Of a stretch of 64,000 nt of DNA, positions 1 through 6,554 are shown piece after piece. Each line of letters begins with the position of its first letter. The stretch's first letter is position 1. Below the pieces are notes generated by a model, which was not told the origin of the DNA, ran no database searches, and was given only the letters and a program-made list of their open reading frames with translations. The position numbers and the translations under genes are program-made. Origin of the DNA: JAJPXC01 sp964520525 (lineage in GTDB: Bacteria > Bacteroidota > Bacteroidia > Bacteroidales > Muribaculaceae); NCBI GenBank assembly GCA_964520525.1, contig CAZFNR010000007.1, forward strand, positions 12,530 to 76,529. The letters run 5' to 3'.

Positions 1-1
1 C

Positions 2-592
2 AAGTATGAAGGTAATGATTTCGCTGGTGTGGTCACAGGGCTTGCATGGACGGCCGTGGGAGGTGAAATACTATTCATTGAATCCTCATTGTCGTCGTCA
101 AAAGGCGAGAAGCTGACATTGACGGGCAACCTTGGCGATGTGATGAAGGAATCAGCAGTCATAGCGTTGCAATACGTCAAGTCACACTCGGCTCAATTCG
201 GCATAAATCCTGAGTTGTTTGATAAATACACTTTACATATCCATGTTCCAGAAGGCGCTATTCCAAAGGATGGCCCCTCTGCAGGTATTACTATGGCCAC
301 ATCTATCGTCTCGACTTTCACACAACGTAAGGTGAAAGCGCGGTTGGCTATGACCGGAGAAATTACGCTTAGGGGTAAAGTGTTGCCCGTGGGGGGGATA
401 AAAGAGAAGATACTGGCAGCCAAACGGGCAGGCATTACCGATATAATCCTGTCCGCGGATAACCGTAAAGATGTGGTAGATATCAGCGAGAACTATCTTT
501 CGGGACTGACATTCCACTATGTGGATACTGTTATGGACGTTATTGGGCTTGCGCTGACCGATGAACTGGCCGTTGACCATATCGATTTATAA
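2..592 (+). CDS. lon: Lon ATP-dependent serine protease, C-terminal part (5' end outside window)
   Basis: This is the last ~196 residues of Lon (endopeptidase La), the cytosolic AAA+ protease that degrades misfolded and regulatory proteins. The reading frame is open from base 2, so the gene starts upstream of the window. What remains is the proteolytic domain: the catalytic serine sits in KDGPSAG (codon near 278) and the catalytic lysine in GGIKEKILAAKRAG, the usual Ser-Lys dyad. The last residues are a short variable tail. A strong hairpin follows the stop codon. The family call is secure; the AAA+ part cannot be seen here. Confidence 0.96.
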   Translation, partial: KYEGNDFAGVVTGLAWTAVGGEILFIESSLSSSKGEKLTLTGNLGDVMKESAVIALQYVKSHSAQFGINPELFDKYTLHIHVPEGAIPKDGPSAGITMATSIVSTFTQRKVKARLAMTGEITLRGKVLPVGGIKEKILAAKRAGITDIILSADNRKDVVDISENYLSGLTFHYVDTVMDVIGLALTDELAVDHIDL

Positions 593-613
593 TAAGTATG
601 CACACATTAAAAG

Positions 614-650
614 AAAATGGCGACTCGAATTGAGCCGCCATTTTTTTAAT
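614..650. terminator. Bidirectional intrinsic terminator between lon and the DUF5606 gene
   Basis: Stem AAAATGGCG (614-622) pairs with CGCCATTTT (636-644), extended inward by CTC/GAG around a short loop. A T run (641-647) follows on the plus strand and an A run precedes it. It lies between two convergent genes and can serve both. Confidence 0.88.
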
Positions 651-687
651 TAACAAAAGTTTCTGTATAATAAGTTGTTAACCGCGG

Positions 688-1128
688 TTATTCCTTTGCC
701 GTTAGAGCGTCGTCGGCCGATTCGTCATGAACTAATTCCTCATCTTTAAACTTATCGATTCCGGCCGCCATAAGCTGATTATACCAACTAAACACTTTTT
801 TGATGTCGTTGGTATAGACTCTGTCGTCATCGAAATCTGGTAATATAGTAGCGAAATAGTCGCGGATTTCCTTATCACCTCCAAGCGCTTTTACATCTAC
901 CGGTTTCCCTTCGTTCTTTTCTTTAATAACTTCAAACACATTTGCCAACGGGGTGTCTTCATTTTCAGTGTAAATGGCTATGTCACCAAGAGAGATAACT
1001 TTGTCGTGCGCATAGGCCGGTGTACGTTTCCCGGTAGCGAGATTTTCGACTATGAGCATATTTTTCCCCTGGTTTACCAATTTGAAGAGGCCGGGGCGAC
1101 CTGAAATTGAAAGAATTGTCTTTAACAT
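688..1128 (-). CDS. DUF5606 domain-containing protein
   Basis: A 146-residue cytosolic protein of the Bacteroidota family DUF5606, function unknown. The N-terminal ~65 residues (LKTILSISGRPGLFKLV...) form the conserved part and look like a small beta-barrel. The rest is a helical segment ending in a short acidic tail. There is no signal peptide. It is the last gene of a probable galE-metA-DUF5606 transcription unit, 23 bp after metA, and ends at the bidirectional terminator. The family is assigned by recognition of the N-terminal pattern; no function is claimed. Confidence 0.85.
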   Translation of the reverse strand: MLKTILSISGRPGLFKLVNQGKNMLIVENLATGKRTPAYAHDKVISLGDIAIYTENEDTPLANVFEVIKEKNEGKPVDVKALGGDKEIRDYFATILPDFDDDRVYTNDIKKVFSWYNQLMAAGIDKFKDEELVHDESADDALTAKE

Positions 1129-1151
1129 TGTTATTGATTTTTGGAATTTTT

Positions 1152-2078
1152 CTATTTAAGGTTGGCTATGTCGTCAAGTTTGTATGGCGTTGCCTGATAG
1201 ACGAAGTAGTTAAGCCAGTTGGTGAAAAGAAGATTGGCGTGCGAACGCCATCTAACGAGCGGTTCTTTTGATGGGTCATCGTCAATGTAATAGTGGGCGG
1301 GGATCGTCGGATTTAATCCTTTTTCAAGATCTCTGTGGTATTCAAAATCAAGCGTGAGCGGTGAATATTCTGAGTGACCGGTGATAAAGAACTCCCTTCC
1401 GTTTCGAGCCATGACCATATAAACTCCGCTTTCCTCACTGTCGGCAAGTATGGTAAGTGACTCATGCCGATTTATTTCATCGGCATCGAGTTGGCTAAAT
1501 CGGCTGTGGGGAACTTCAAAAGTATCATCAAACCCGCGGAAAATAGGGTTGTGCTTATCTTTAAGTCGGTGGGAGAATACCCCAGAGACCTTATGGTCAA
1601 GAACGTGCTTTGTGATACCATAATGGTAGTATAACCCAGCAAAAGCTGCCCAACATATGTATATTGTGGAAGTTACATGGTTTTTTGCCCATTCAAACAC
1701 TTTGGTCAGCTCTTGCCAATAATCGACTTGCTCAAATTCCACCTTTTCGACCGGTGCGCCTGTTATTATCAAGCCGTCGTAACAATCCCTTTTTATGTCA
1801 TCAAATCGTTTGTAGAAAGCTTCGATATGTTCGCGCGGTGTATTGCGCGACACATGAGTGCCTACATCAACCAAATCAAGATTAATCTGCAACGGGGTGT
1901 TGGAAATAAGCCTCAACAAGTCTGTCTCTGTCATAAGTTTTAACGGCATAAGATTTAGAACCGCAATACTTAGGGGACGAATATCCTGGGTAGCGGCCCG
2001 CCGCTCTCCCATGACAAATATATTTTCGGCTTTTAGCTCCTCTACGGCGGGTAACCCTTCTGGAACTCTTACTGGCAT
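1152..2078 (-). CDS. metA: Homoserine O-acyltransferase (MetA family, predicted acetyl-CoA specific)
   Basis: Catalyses acylation of L-homoserine, the first committed step of methionine synthesis. It is 308 residues, normal for MetA. The catalytic cysteine is C142 (ICWAAFAG); H235 and E237 (TGHSEY) complete the active site. Residue 111, in the stretch GAPVEKVEFE, is glutamate. In studied MetA enzymes Glu at 111 goes with acetyl-CoA and Gly with succinyl-CoA, so the product is probably O-acetylhomoserine although such genes are often labelled succinyltransferases. It sits 23 bp downstream of galE with no room for a riboswitch of its own. Confidence 0.95.
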   Translation of the reverse strand: MPVRVPEGLPAVEELKAENIFVMGERRAATQDIRPLSIAVLNLMPLKLMTETDLLRLISNTPLQINLDLVDVGTHVSRNTPREHIEAFYKRFDDIKRDCYDGLIITGAPVEKVEFEQVDYWQELTKVFEWAKNHVTSTIYICWAAFAGLYYHYGITKHVLDHKVSGVFSHRLKDKHNPIFRGFDDTFEVPHSRFSQLDADEINRHESLTILADSEESGVYMVMARNGREFFITGHSEYSPLTLDFEYHRDLEKGLNPTIPAHYYIDDDPSKEPLVRWRSHANLLFTNWLNYFVYQATPYKLDDIANLK

Positions 2079-2101
2079 CTTTTAAAAAAAAATAGTCTGA
2101 A

Positions 2102-3139
2102 TTACATTACATTGCGTTCGCGGAGTTTGCATTGCCAAGCCCATGCCGAACGCATTGTGTCGTCGATAGAGGTCTGAGCTTTCCATCCAAGGACTTCGTT
2201 TGCATAGGTCGGGTCGGCCCATACTTTCTCAATATCCCCCGCACGTCGTCCTACGATTTTGTGAGGAACGGTTACTCCCGTGGCTCGTTGGAATGCGTCT
2301 ATTAATTCAAGCACTGATAATCCTATTCCTGTGCCAAGATTGAATATCTCTATTTTGTCGTCAGATTTATCCTCAAGCATTCTCTCTACTGCGATAACAT
2401 GGGCTTTTGCCAAATCGACAACGTTGATGAAGTCGCGTATGCATGACCCGTCGGGGGTATCGTAGTCGTTGCCGAACACGCTCAATTCCTTTCTGATTCC
2501 GATGGCGGTCTGCGTGAGGTAGGGTATGAGATTCTGTGGCACTCCGTTGGGCAATTCTCCTATTTCAGCGGATGGATGCGCCCCAACGGGGTTGAAATAT
2601 CGAAGAATCACACTCTTTATTGGTGCTCCGGAATTGACCACATCGGTGATTATCTCCTCGGAAACCTGTTTAGTATTGCCGTAGGGTGAAGTGGCCTTTT
2701 TTATCGGTGCTGTCTCCGTGACCGGGTTTGAGTCTGGCTCGCCGTAGACCGTGCATGACGATGAGAATACTATACCTTTCACTCCATGTCGCGGCATCGC
2801 ATCAAGCAGATTGAGTAAAGAGTTAAGATTATTGCGATAATATAGAATAGGCTTTTCAATTGATTCACCTACGGCTTTACTCGCTGCGAAATTGATAATA
2901 CCCTTGATGTCGGGATAATTTGTGAACAATTCTTCAAGAGCAGCCATATCAGTGCAATCGGCCTCGACCATCGGCGGTCGTTGACCCGTGATGCGTTCTA
3001 TTCCATCGAGCACTTCAAGATTGCTGTTGGAAAGATTATCTATGATTACTACCGGATAACCGGCTTGCTGCAACTCAACGACAGTGTGTGATCCGATGTA
3101 TCCGGTGCCTCCGGTTACTAATATTCTTCCTTTGTTCAT
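2102..3139 (-). CDS. galE: UDP-glucose 4-epimerase
   Basis: Interconverts UDP-glucose and UDP-galactose, feeding the Leloir pathway and surface polysaccharide synthesis. It is an extended short-chain dehydrogenase fold of 345 residues with the NAD-binding GGTGYIGSH at the N-terminus, the catalytic serine stretch FSSSCTVYG and the YxxxK pair in SPYGNTK. The frame is open to 3181, but the extra 14 residues precede the Rossmann strand without family similarity, so MNKGRIL at 3139 is preferred. First gene of a probable galE-metA-DUF5606 unit. The 16-bp palindrome at 3247-3262 lies upstream. Confidence 0.95.
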   Translation of the reverse strand: MNKGRILVTGGTGYIGSHTVVELQQAGYPVVIIDNLSNSNLEVLDGIERITGQRPPMVEADCTDMAALEELFTNYPDIKGIINFAASKAVGESIEKPILYYRNNLNSLLNLLDAMPRHGVKGIVFSSSCTVYGEPDSNPVTETAPIKKATSPYGNTKQVSEEIITDVVNSGAPIKSVILRYFNPVGAHPSAEIGELPNGVPQNLIPYLTQTAIGIRKELSVFGNDYDTPDGSCIRDFINVVDLAKAHVIAVERMLEDKSDDKIEIFNLGTGIGLSVLELIDAFQRATGVTVPHKIVGRRAGDIEKVWADPTYANEVLGWKAQTSIDDTMRSAWAWQCKLRERNVM

Positions 3140-3246
3140 GACTGGTTCTGTTCTGTAGGTCAAAGTTTGCGCAACTCGCACTTCAACGCGAATTTACAAA
3201 ATATTACTATAGAAGCAAAGCAAACTGTACTGTCATGTGCGTTTTT

Positions 3247-3262
3247 TAAATCGGCCGATTTA
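3247..3262. promoter_or_regulatory. 16-bp perfect palindrome between cls and galE
   Basis: TAAATCGGCCGATTTA is perfectly self-complementary and directly abuts the cls stop codon, about 108 bp upstream of the galE start. No T run follows on the minus strand, so it is a poor terminator and looks more like a dimeric protein-binding site. The function is unknown. Confidence 0.4.
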
Positions 3263-4711
3263 TTATAGAATGGGGCTGAAAAGCCTCATAAACGACTCCA
3301 ACGCTTTCTGAGTTGTTGACCTGCGTCTCCACGACGAGGGGGTTATGCGTTGACAGGCTTTCATATCGTTGACAAAAATTTCTTTCATCCGCTTGTTAAA
3401 ATCAGTCGAGTAGATGATCAAGTTGCTTTCAAAGTTATGTTCGAAACTGCGGAAGTCGAAATTTGTAGATCCAACCGATGAAAATTCCTCATCGATGACG
3501 AGTGTCTTGCTGTGAAGCATCCCCGGTTCGTAGAAGTAAATTTTTACACCCGCGCGCAGGCATTCGGCGATATATGAATATGAAGCATATTTTAACATTA
3601 TCGAGTCGCTACGACGAGGAATCATGATGCGCACGTCGACACGGGAGAGGGCTGCGCTTTGTAACGCCTTAAGAAGGCTCTCTGTCGGCAGAAAGTAGGG
3701 GGTCTGTAAAAAAACCGTTTTTTTTGCATTGGCAATTGCTTTGAGATAGACCATTGCCACATTACTCCATTGGCTTGTGGGCCCACTTGTGATGAGCTGC
3801 ATCCCCATCGGGCGCTCGATACACACCGGTAACGCTACGTCTTTGCCTTCTTCGATTAGGGGTTGCCCCATGAAACTCCAGTCAATAGCAAACGACAGTT
3901 TCAACGCCGTCACAGCAGGTCCCTGTATGCGCAAATGTGTGTCGCGCCAGATACCCCATCCAGTTCCGTCGATATATCGGTCAGCGATGTTCATTCCGCC
4001 GATATATCCAATGTATCCGTCGATTACGCAAAGTTTGCGATGGTTTCTCCAGTTGATACGTGTGGCAAACGGTGGAAAAGCGACTTTAAAAAATGGATAG
4101 ACCATAATCCCTGCCTGCTGCATCTCTTTGAAAAACCTGTTTTTCACGCCAAAGCAGCCTACATGGTCGTAGATAACCCTGACGGTGACACCTTCTCGCG
4201 CCTTACGTTGGAGCACCTCTTTTATCTCATATCCGATTTTGTCATCCTCAAAAATGTAATATTGAAGGTGAATGTAGTGCTGTGCATTGCTAAGGTCGTT
4301 GATGAGCGTGTCAAATTTCTCGCGACCGGTTGTGAAGATTCTCGCATCGTTTCCTGGATAAAAGTTTGCCCCTGTCAGAGAACGTGCGAGTTTGACCTGT
4401 TGTTGACTTTCAGTACTTATGGGAACTCTGTCAGTATGGGGGAGCGACATTGATTCAAATTTTCGCAGTTTGCGGCGATTGCGGCGCGAGGTGCGGTGTT
4501 TGTTCTTTATATTGCGCCCGAAAAAAACGTAGAGTATAAGCCCAAATGCGGGAACAACAAGAAGCACAGTGACCCAAGCGAGCGACTTGACTGGATTGCG
4601 GTTTTCTGACAAGACGATTCCTATGATACTGAGAATTGTGATGGCATAAATGGCCATCAATCCCCAATAGAGCCAAGACATATTTATGTATTCTGACAAA
4701 GACGCTCCCAT
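3263..4711 (-). CDS. cls: Cardiolipin synthase (phospholipase D family)
   Basis: Inner-membrane enzyme that makes cardiolipin from phosphatidylglycerol. Two N-terminal membrane segments with the family stretch GIVLSENRNPVKSLAW are followed by two HKD motifs, HRKLCVIDG (about residue 225) and HSKTLVIDE (near residue 400), each with a downstream GG/GSxN. The open frame runs to 4771. Starts at 4711 (MGASLSE) or 4681 (MSWLYWG) put the first membrane helix at a normal distance, while 4771 adds a third hydrophobic stretch that homologues usually lack. It is transcribed toward galE. Confidence 0.93.
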   Translation of the reverse strand: MGASLSEYINMSWLYWGLMAIYAITILSIIGIVLSENRNPVKSLAWVTVLLVVPAFGLILYVFFGRNIKNKHRTSRRNRRKLRKFESMSLPHTDRVPISTESQQQVKLARSLTGANFYPGNDARIFTTGREKFDTLINDLSNAQHYIHLQYYIFEDDKIGYEIKEVLQRKAREGVTVRVIYDHVGCFGVKNRFFKEMQQAGIMVYPFFKVAFPPFATRINWRNHRKLCVIDGYIGYIGGMNIADRYIDGTGWGIWRDTHLRIQGPAVTALKLSFAIDWSFMGQPLIEEGKDVALPVCIERPMGMQLITSGPTSQWSNVAMVYLKAIANAKKTVFLQTPYFLPTESLLKALQSAALSRVDVRIMIPRRSDSIMLKYASYSYIAECLRAGVKIYFYEPGMLHSKTLVIDEEFSSVGSTNFDFRSFEHNFESNLIIYSTDFNKRMKEIFVNDMKACQRITPSSWRRRSTTQKALESFMRLFSPIL

Positions 4712-4891
4712 ATCATCGTATTCTCGCCCTAAAATTACACAAATTGTCGCAACAAACAAAATCAATGGCACATATGGTAATTTGTGTAGACATGCAGGCG
4801 GTTTGTAAATCTAAGTATTATTCTCACAAGTAGGTAATTTAAATATCAAGTTCCGCGCCGATTGGGATAATGGTGTTTGTCAAAAATTAGC

Positions 4892-4899
4892 TACCTTTG
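4892..4899 (+). promoter_or_regulatory. Promoter -7 element (TACCTTTG) for mlaEF
   Basis: Matches the Bacteroidota TAnnTTTG box and is followed by GC. Transcription should begin near 4904, which rules out the upstream in-frame start at 4877 and supports translation from 4928. I do not see a well-placed TTTG at -33. Confidence 0.6.
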
Positions 4900-4927
4900 C
4901 GGAATAATTATCATTTTAGACACTAAG

Positions 4928-5677
4928 ATGCTACTTACTAACTCCATAGCCACATTTGGCAGCTATTGCCTGTTTATGCGACGAGTGTTTTCGATTCCTG
5001 ATAAGTTTAGAATTTTTATGCGTCGCACCGTTGCCGAGATTTCAAAACTCGGAGTGGACTCAATTCCGCTTGTAATCATCATTTCGCTGTTTATTGGCGC
5101 TGTTATCGCTATTCAGATGCAACTTAACATAACCTCGCCGTTAGTTCCTGCCTATTCGGTCGGTCTTGCCACGCGCGACATTGTTCTGCTTGAGTTCTCC
5201 AACTCAATCCTTTGTTTGATTCTCGCAGGAAAAGTCGGCTCAAACATCGCTTCTGAAATTGGCACTATGAGAGTGACTGAACAGATTGACGCTCTTGAAA
5301 TTATGGGTATCAACTCAGCAAATTTTCTTGTTCTCCCGAAAATCGTCGCATTTCTATTCTTCATGCCTATTCTTGTAGTGTTTAGCATCTCAACGGCACT
5401 TTTTGGCGGATATTTTGTAGCCCTTGTGACCGATATGATTACAGTGTCGCGCTACGTCTACGGCCTTCAAGCGCTGTTTCAGGAGTGGTATGTGTGGTAT
5501 GGCATCATCAAATCTGTTGCTTTTGCTTTCATCATCAGCTCAGTCGCATCGTTCTTCGGTTACTACGTCAAGGGTGGAGCGCTCGATGTAGGCAAGTCAA
5601 GCACTAACGCTGTCGTTTCGAGCAGCATTCTGATTCTATTCTTTGACATCTTGTTGACTAAACTGCTATTGCAATGA
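4928..5677 (+). CDS. mlaE: MlaE-family ABC transporter permease
   Basis: Inner-membrane permease of the MlaFEDB type, which moves phospholipids between inner and outer membrane to keep outer-membrane lipid asymmetry. It is 249 residues with about five membrane helices and the family stretches VDSIPLVIIISLFIGAV, GKVGSNIASEIGTMRVTEQ and DALEIMGIN. The frame is open back to 4877, but that start lies before the -7 promoter box, so ATG 4928 (MLLTNS) is chosen. It overlaps mlaF by 4 bp (ATGA), implying coupled translation. No MCE (MlaD), STAS (MlaB) or MlaC gene is adjacent. Confidence 0.93.
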   Translation: MLLTNSIATFGSYCLFMRRVFSIPDKFRIFMRRTVAEISKLGVDSIPLVIIISLFIGAVIAIQMQLNITSPLVPAYSVGLATRDIVLLEFSNSILCLILAGKVGSNIASEIGTMRVTEQIDALEIMGINSANFLVLPKIVAFLFFMPILVVFSISTALFGGYFVALVTDMITVSRYVYGLQALFQEWYVWYGIIKSVAFAFIISSVASFFGYYVKGGALDVGKSSTNAVVSSSILILFFDILLTKLLLQ

Positions 5678-6450
5678 TTGAGGTTAATAATATCACTAAA
5701 TCGTTTGACGATAAAACGATTTTGCACGACATATCAGCTACTTTCCACACCGGGAAAACGAATCTCATTATAGGCCAAAGCGGCTCGGGTAAAACAGTGC
5801 TTATGAAATCGCTCGTTGGGCTTATCCGACCGGAGCAAGGCCAGATTCTTTACGACGGTCGAGATTTGTTGAAGATGGATTCCTCGCAAGTCAAAGAATT
5901 GCGCAAAGAGATTGGAATGCTTTTCCAAGGCTCGGCACTCTTCGACTCTGAAACAGTGCTTGGCAATGTTATGTTCCCGCTTGTGATGTTTACAAAGATG
6001 TCTGAAGCTGAGATGCGCGACCGCGCTCTCTTCTGCCTCGAGCGTGTTAACCTCAAGGGCGCCGATAAAAAGTATCCCTCTGAGATTTCTGGCGGCATGC
6101 AGAAACGTGTGGCAATCGCACGAGCCATTGCGCTCAATCCCAAATATCTTTTCTGTGACGAGCCCAACTCGGGCCTTGACCCTAAAACGTCGATTGTCAT
6201 CGACGAATTGCTTAGCGACATCACCCACGAATACAATATCACAACAATCATCAACACCCACGACATGAACTCTGTGCTCGGTATCGGTGAAAACATCGTT
6301 TTCATCAACAAAGGGCACCGCGACTGGGTGGGTAATAAAGACCAAATTTTTGAGACAGACAACCAAGCGTTGTCCGACTTCGTATTTGCCACCGACCTTT
6401 TCCAAAAAGTTAAAGACTACGTTGTCGACAATTCGAATCGTCAACGATAA
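5674..6450 (+). CDS. mlaF: MlaF-family ABC transporter ATP-binding protein
   Basis: Cytosolic ATPase partner of the overlapping MlaE permease, powering lipid transport. It is 258 residues: Walker A GQSGSGKT near residue 34, a Q-loop in LFQGSALFDS, signature EISGGMQKRVAIARA, Walker B YLFCDEPNSGLD and the switch histidine in INTHDM. PNSGLD and SGGMQKR are typical of the Mla/Ttg2A branch. A hairpin follows the stop, closing a two-gene operon. Confidence 0.94.
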   Translation: MIEVNNITKSFDDKTILHDISATFHTGKTNLIIGQSGSGKTVLMKSLVGLIRPEQGQILYDGRDLLKMDSSQVKELRKEIGMLFQGSALFDSETVLGNVMFPLVMFTKMSEAEMRDRALFCLERVNLKGADKKYPSEISGGMQKRVAIARAIALNPKYLFCDEPNSGLDPKTSIVIDELLSDITHEYNITTIINTHDMNSVLGIGENIVFINKGHRDWVGNKDQIFETDNQALSDFVFATDLFQKVKDYVVDNSNRQR

Positions 6451-6497
6451 AATACCCACTTCTCAATCATTAGATTTTTATCATATTCATAACGCAA

Positions 6498-6527
6498 GAT
6501 GGGCTGCCCGTGATTGGACAGCCCATC
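6498..6527. terminator. Hairpin between convergent mlaF and M16 protease genes
   Basis: GATGGGCTG (6498-6506) pairs perfectly with CAGCCCATC (6519-6527) over a 12-nt loop. The T tracts on both sides are short, so termination strength is uncertain, but the position between two convergent stop codons fits. Confidence 0.65.
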
Positions 6528-6554
6528 ATAATGTTTGACCGGTTAGGCTCTTAT

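Noticed and set aside
2079..2101. Possible methionine-related riboswitch before metA
   Set aside because: Only 23 bp separate galE and metA; there is no space for a SAM-type aptamer.
4877..4927. N-terminal extension of mlaE to an upstream ATG
   Set aside because: It overlaps the -7 promoter box (4892-4899), so it would not be transcribed in full; ATG 4928 matches family N-termini.
5734..6459. 241-codon open frame antisense to mlaF
   Set aside because: It lies entirely opposite a strongly conserved ABC ATPase and has no recognisable protein pattern; a codon-bias shadow.
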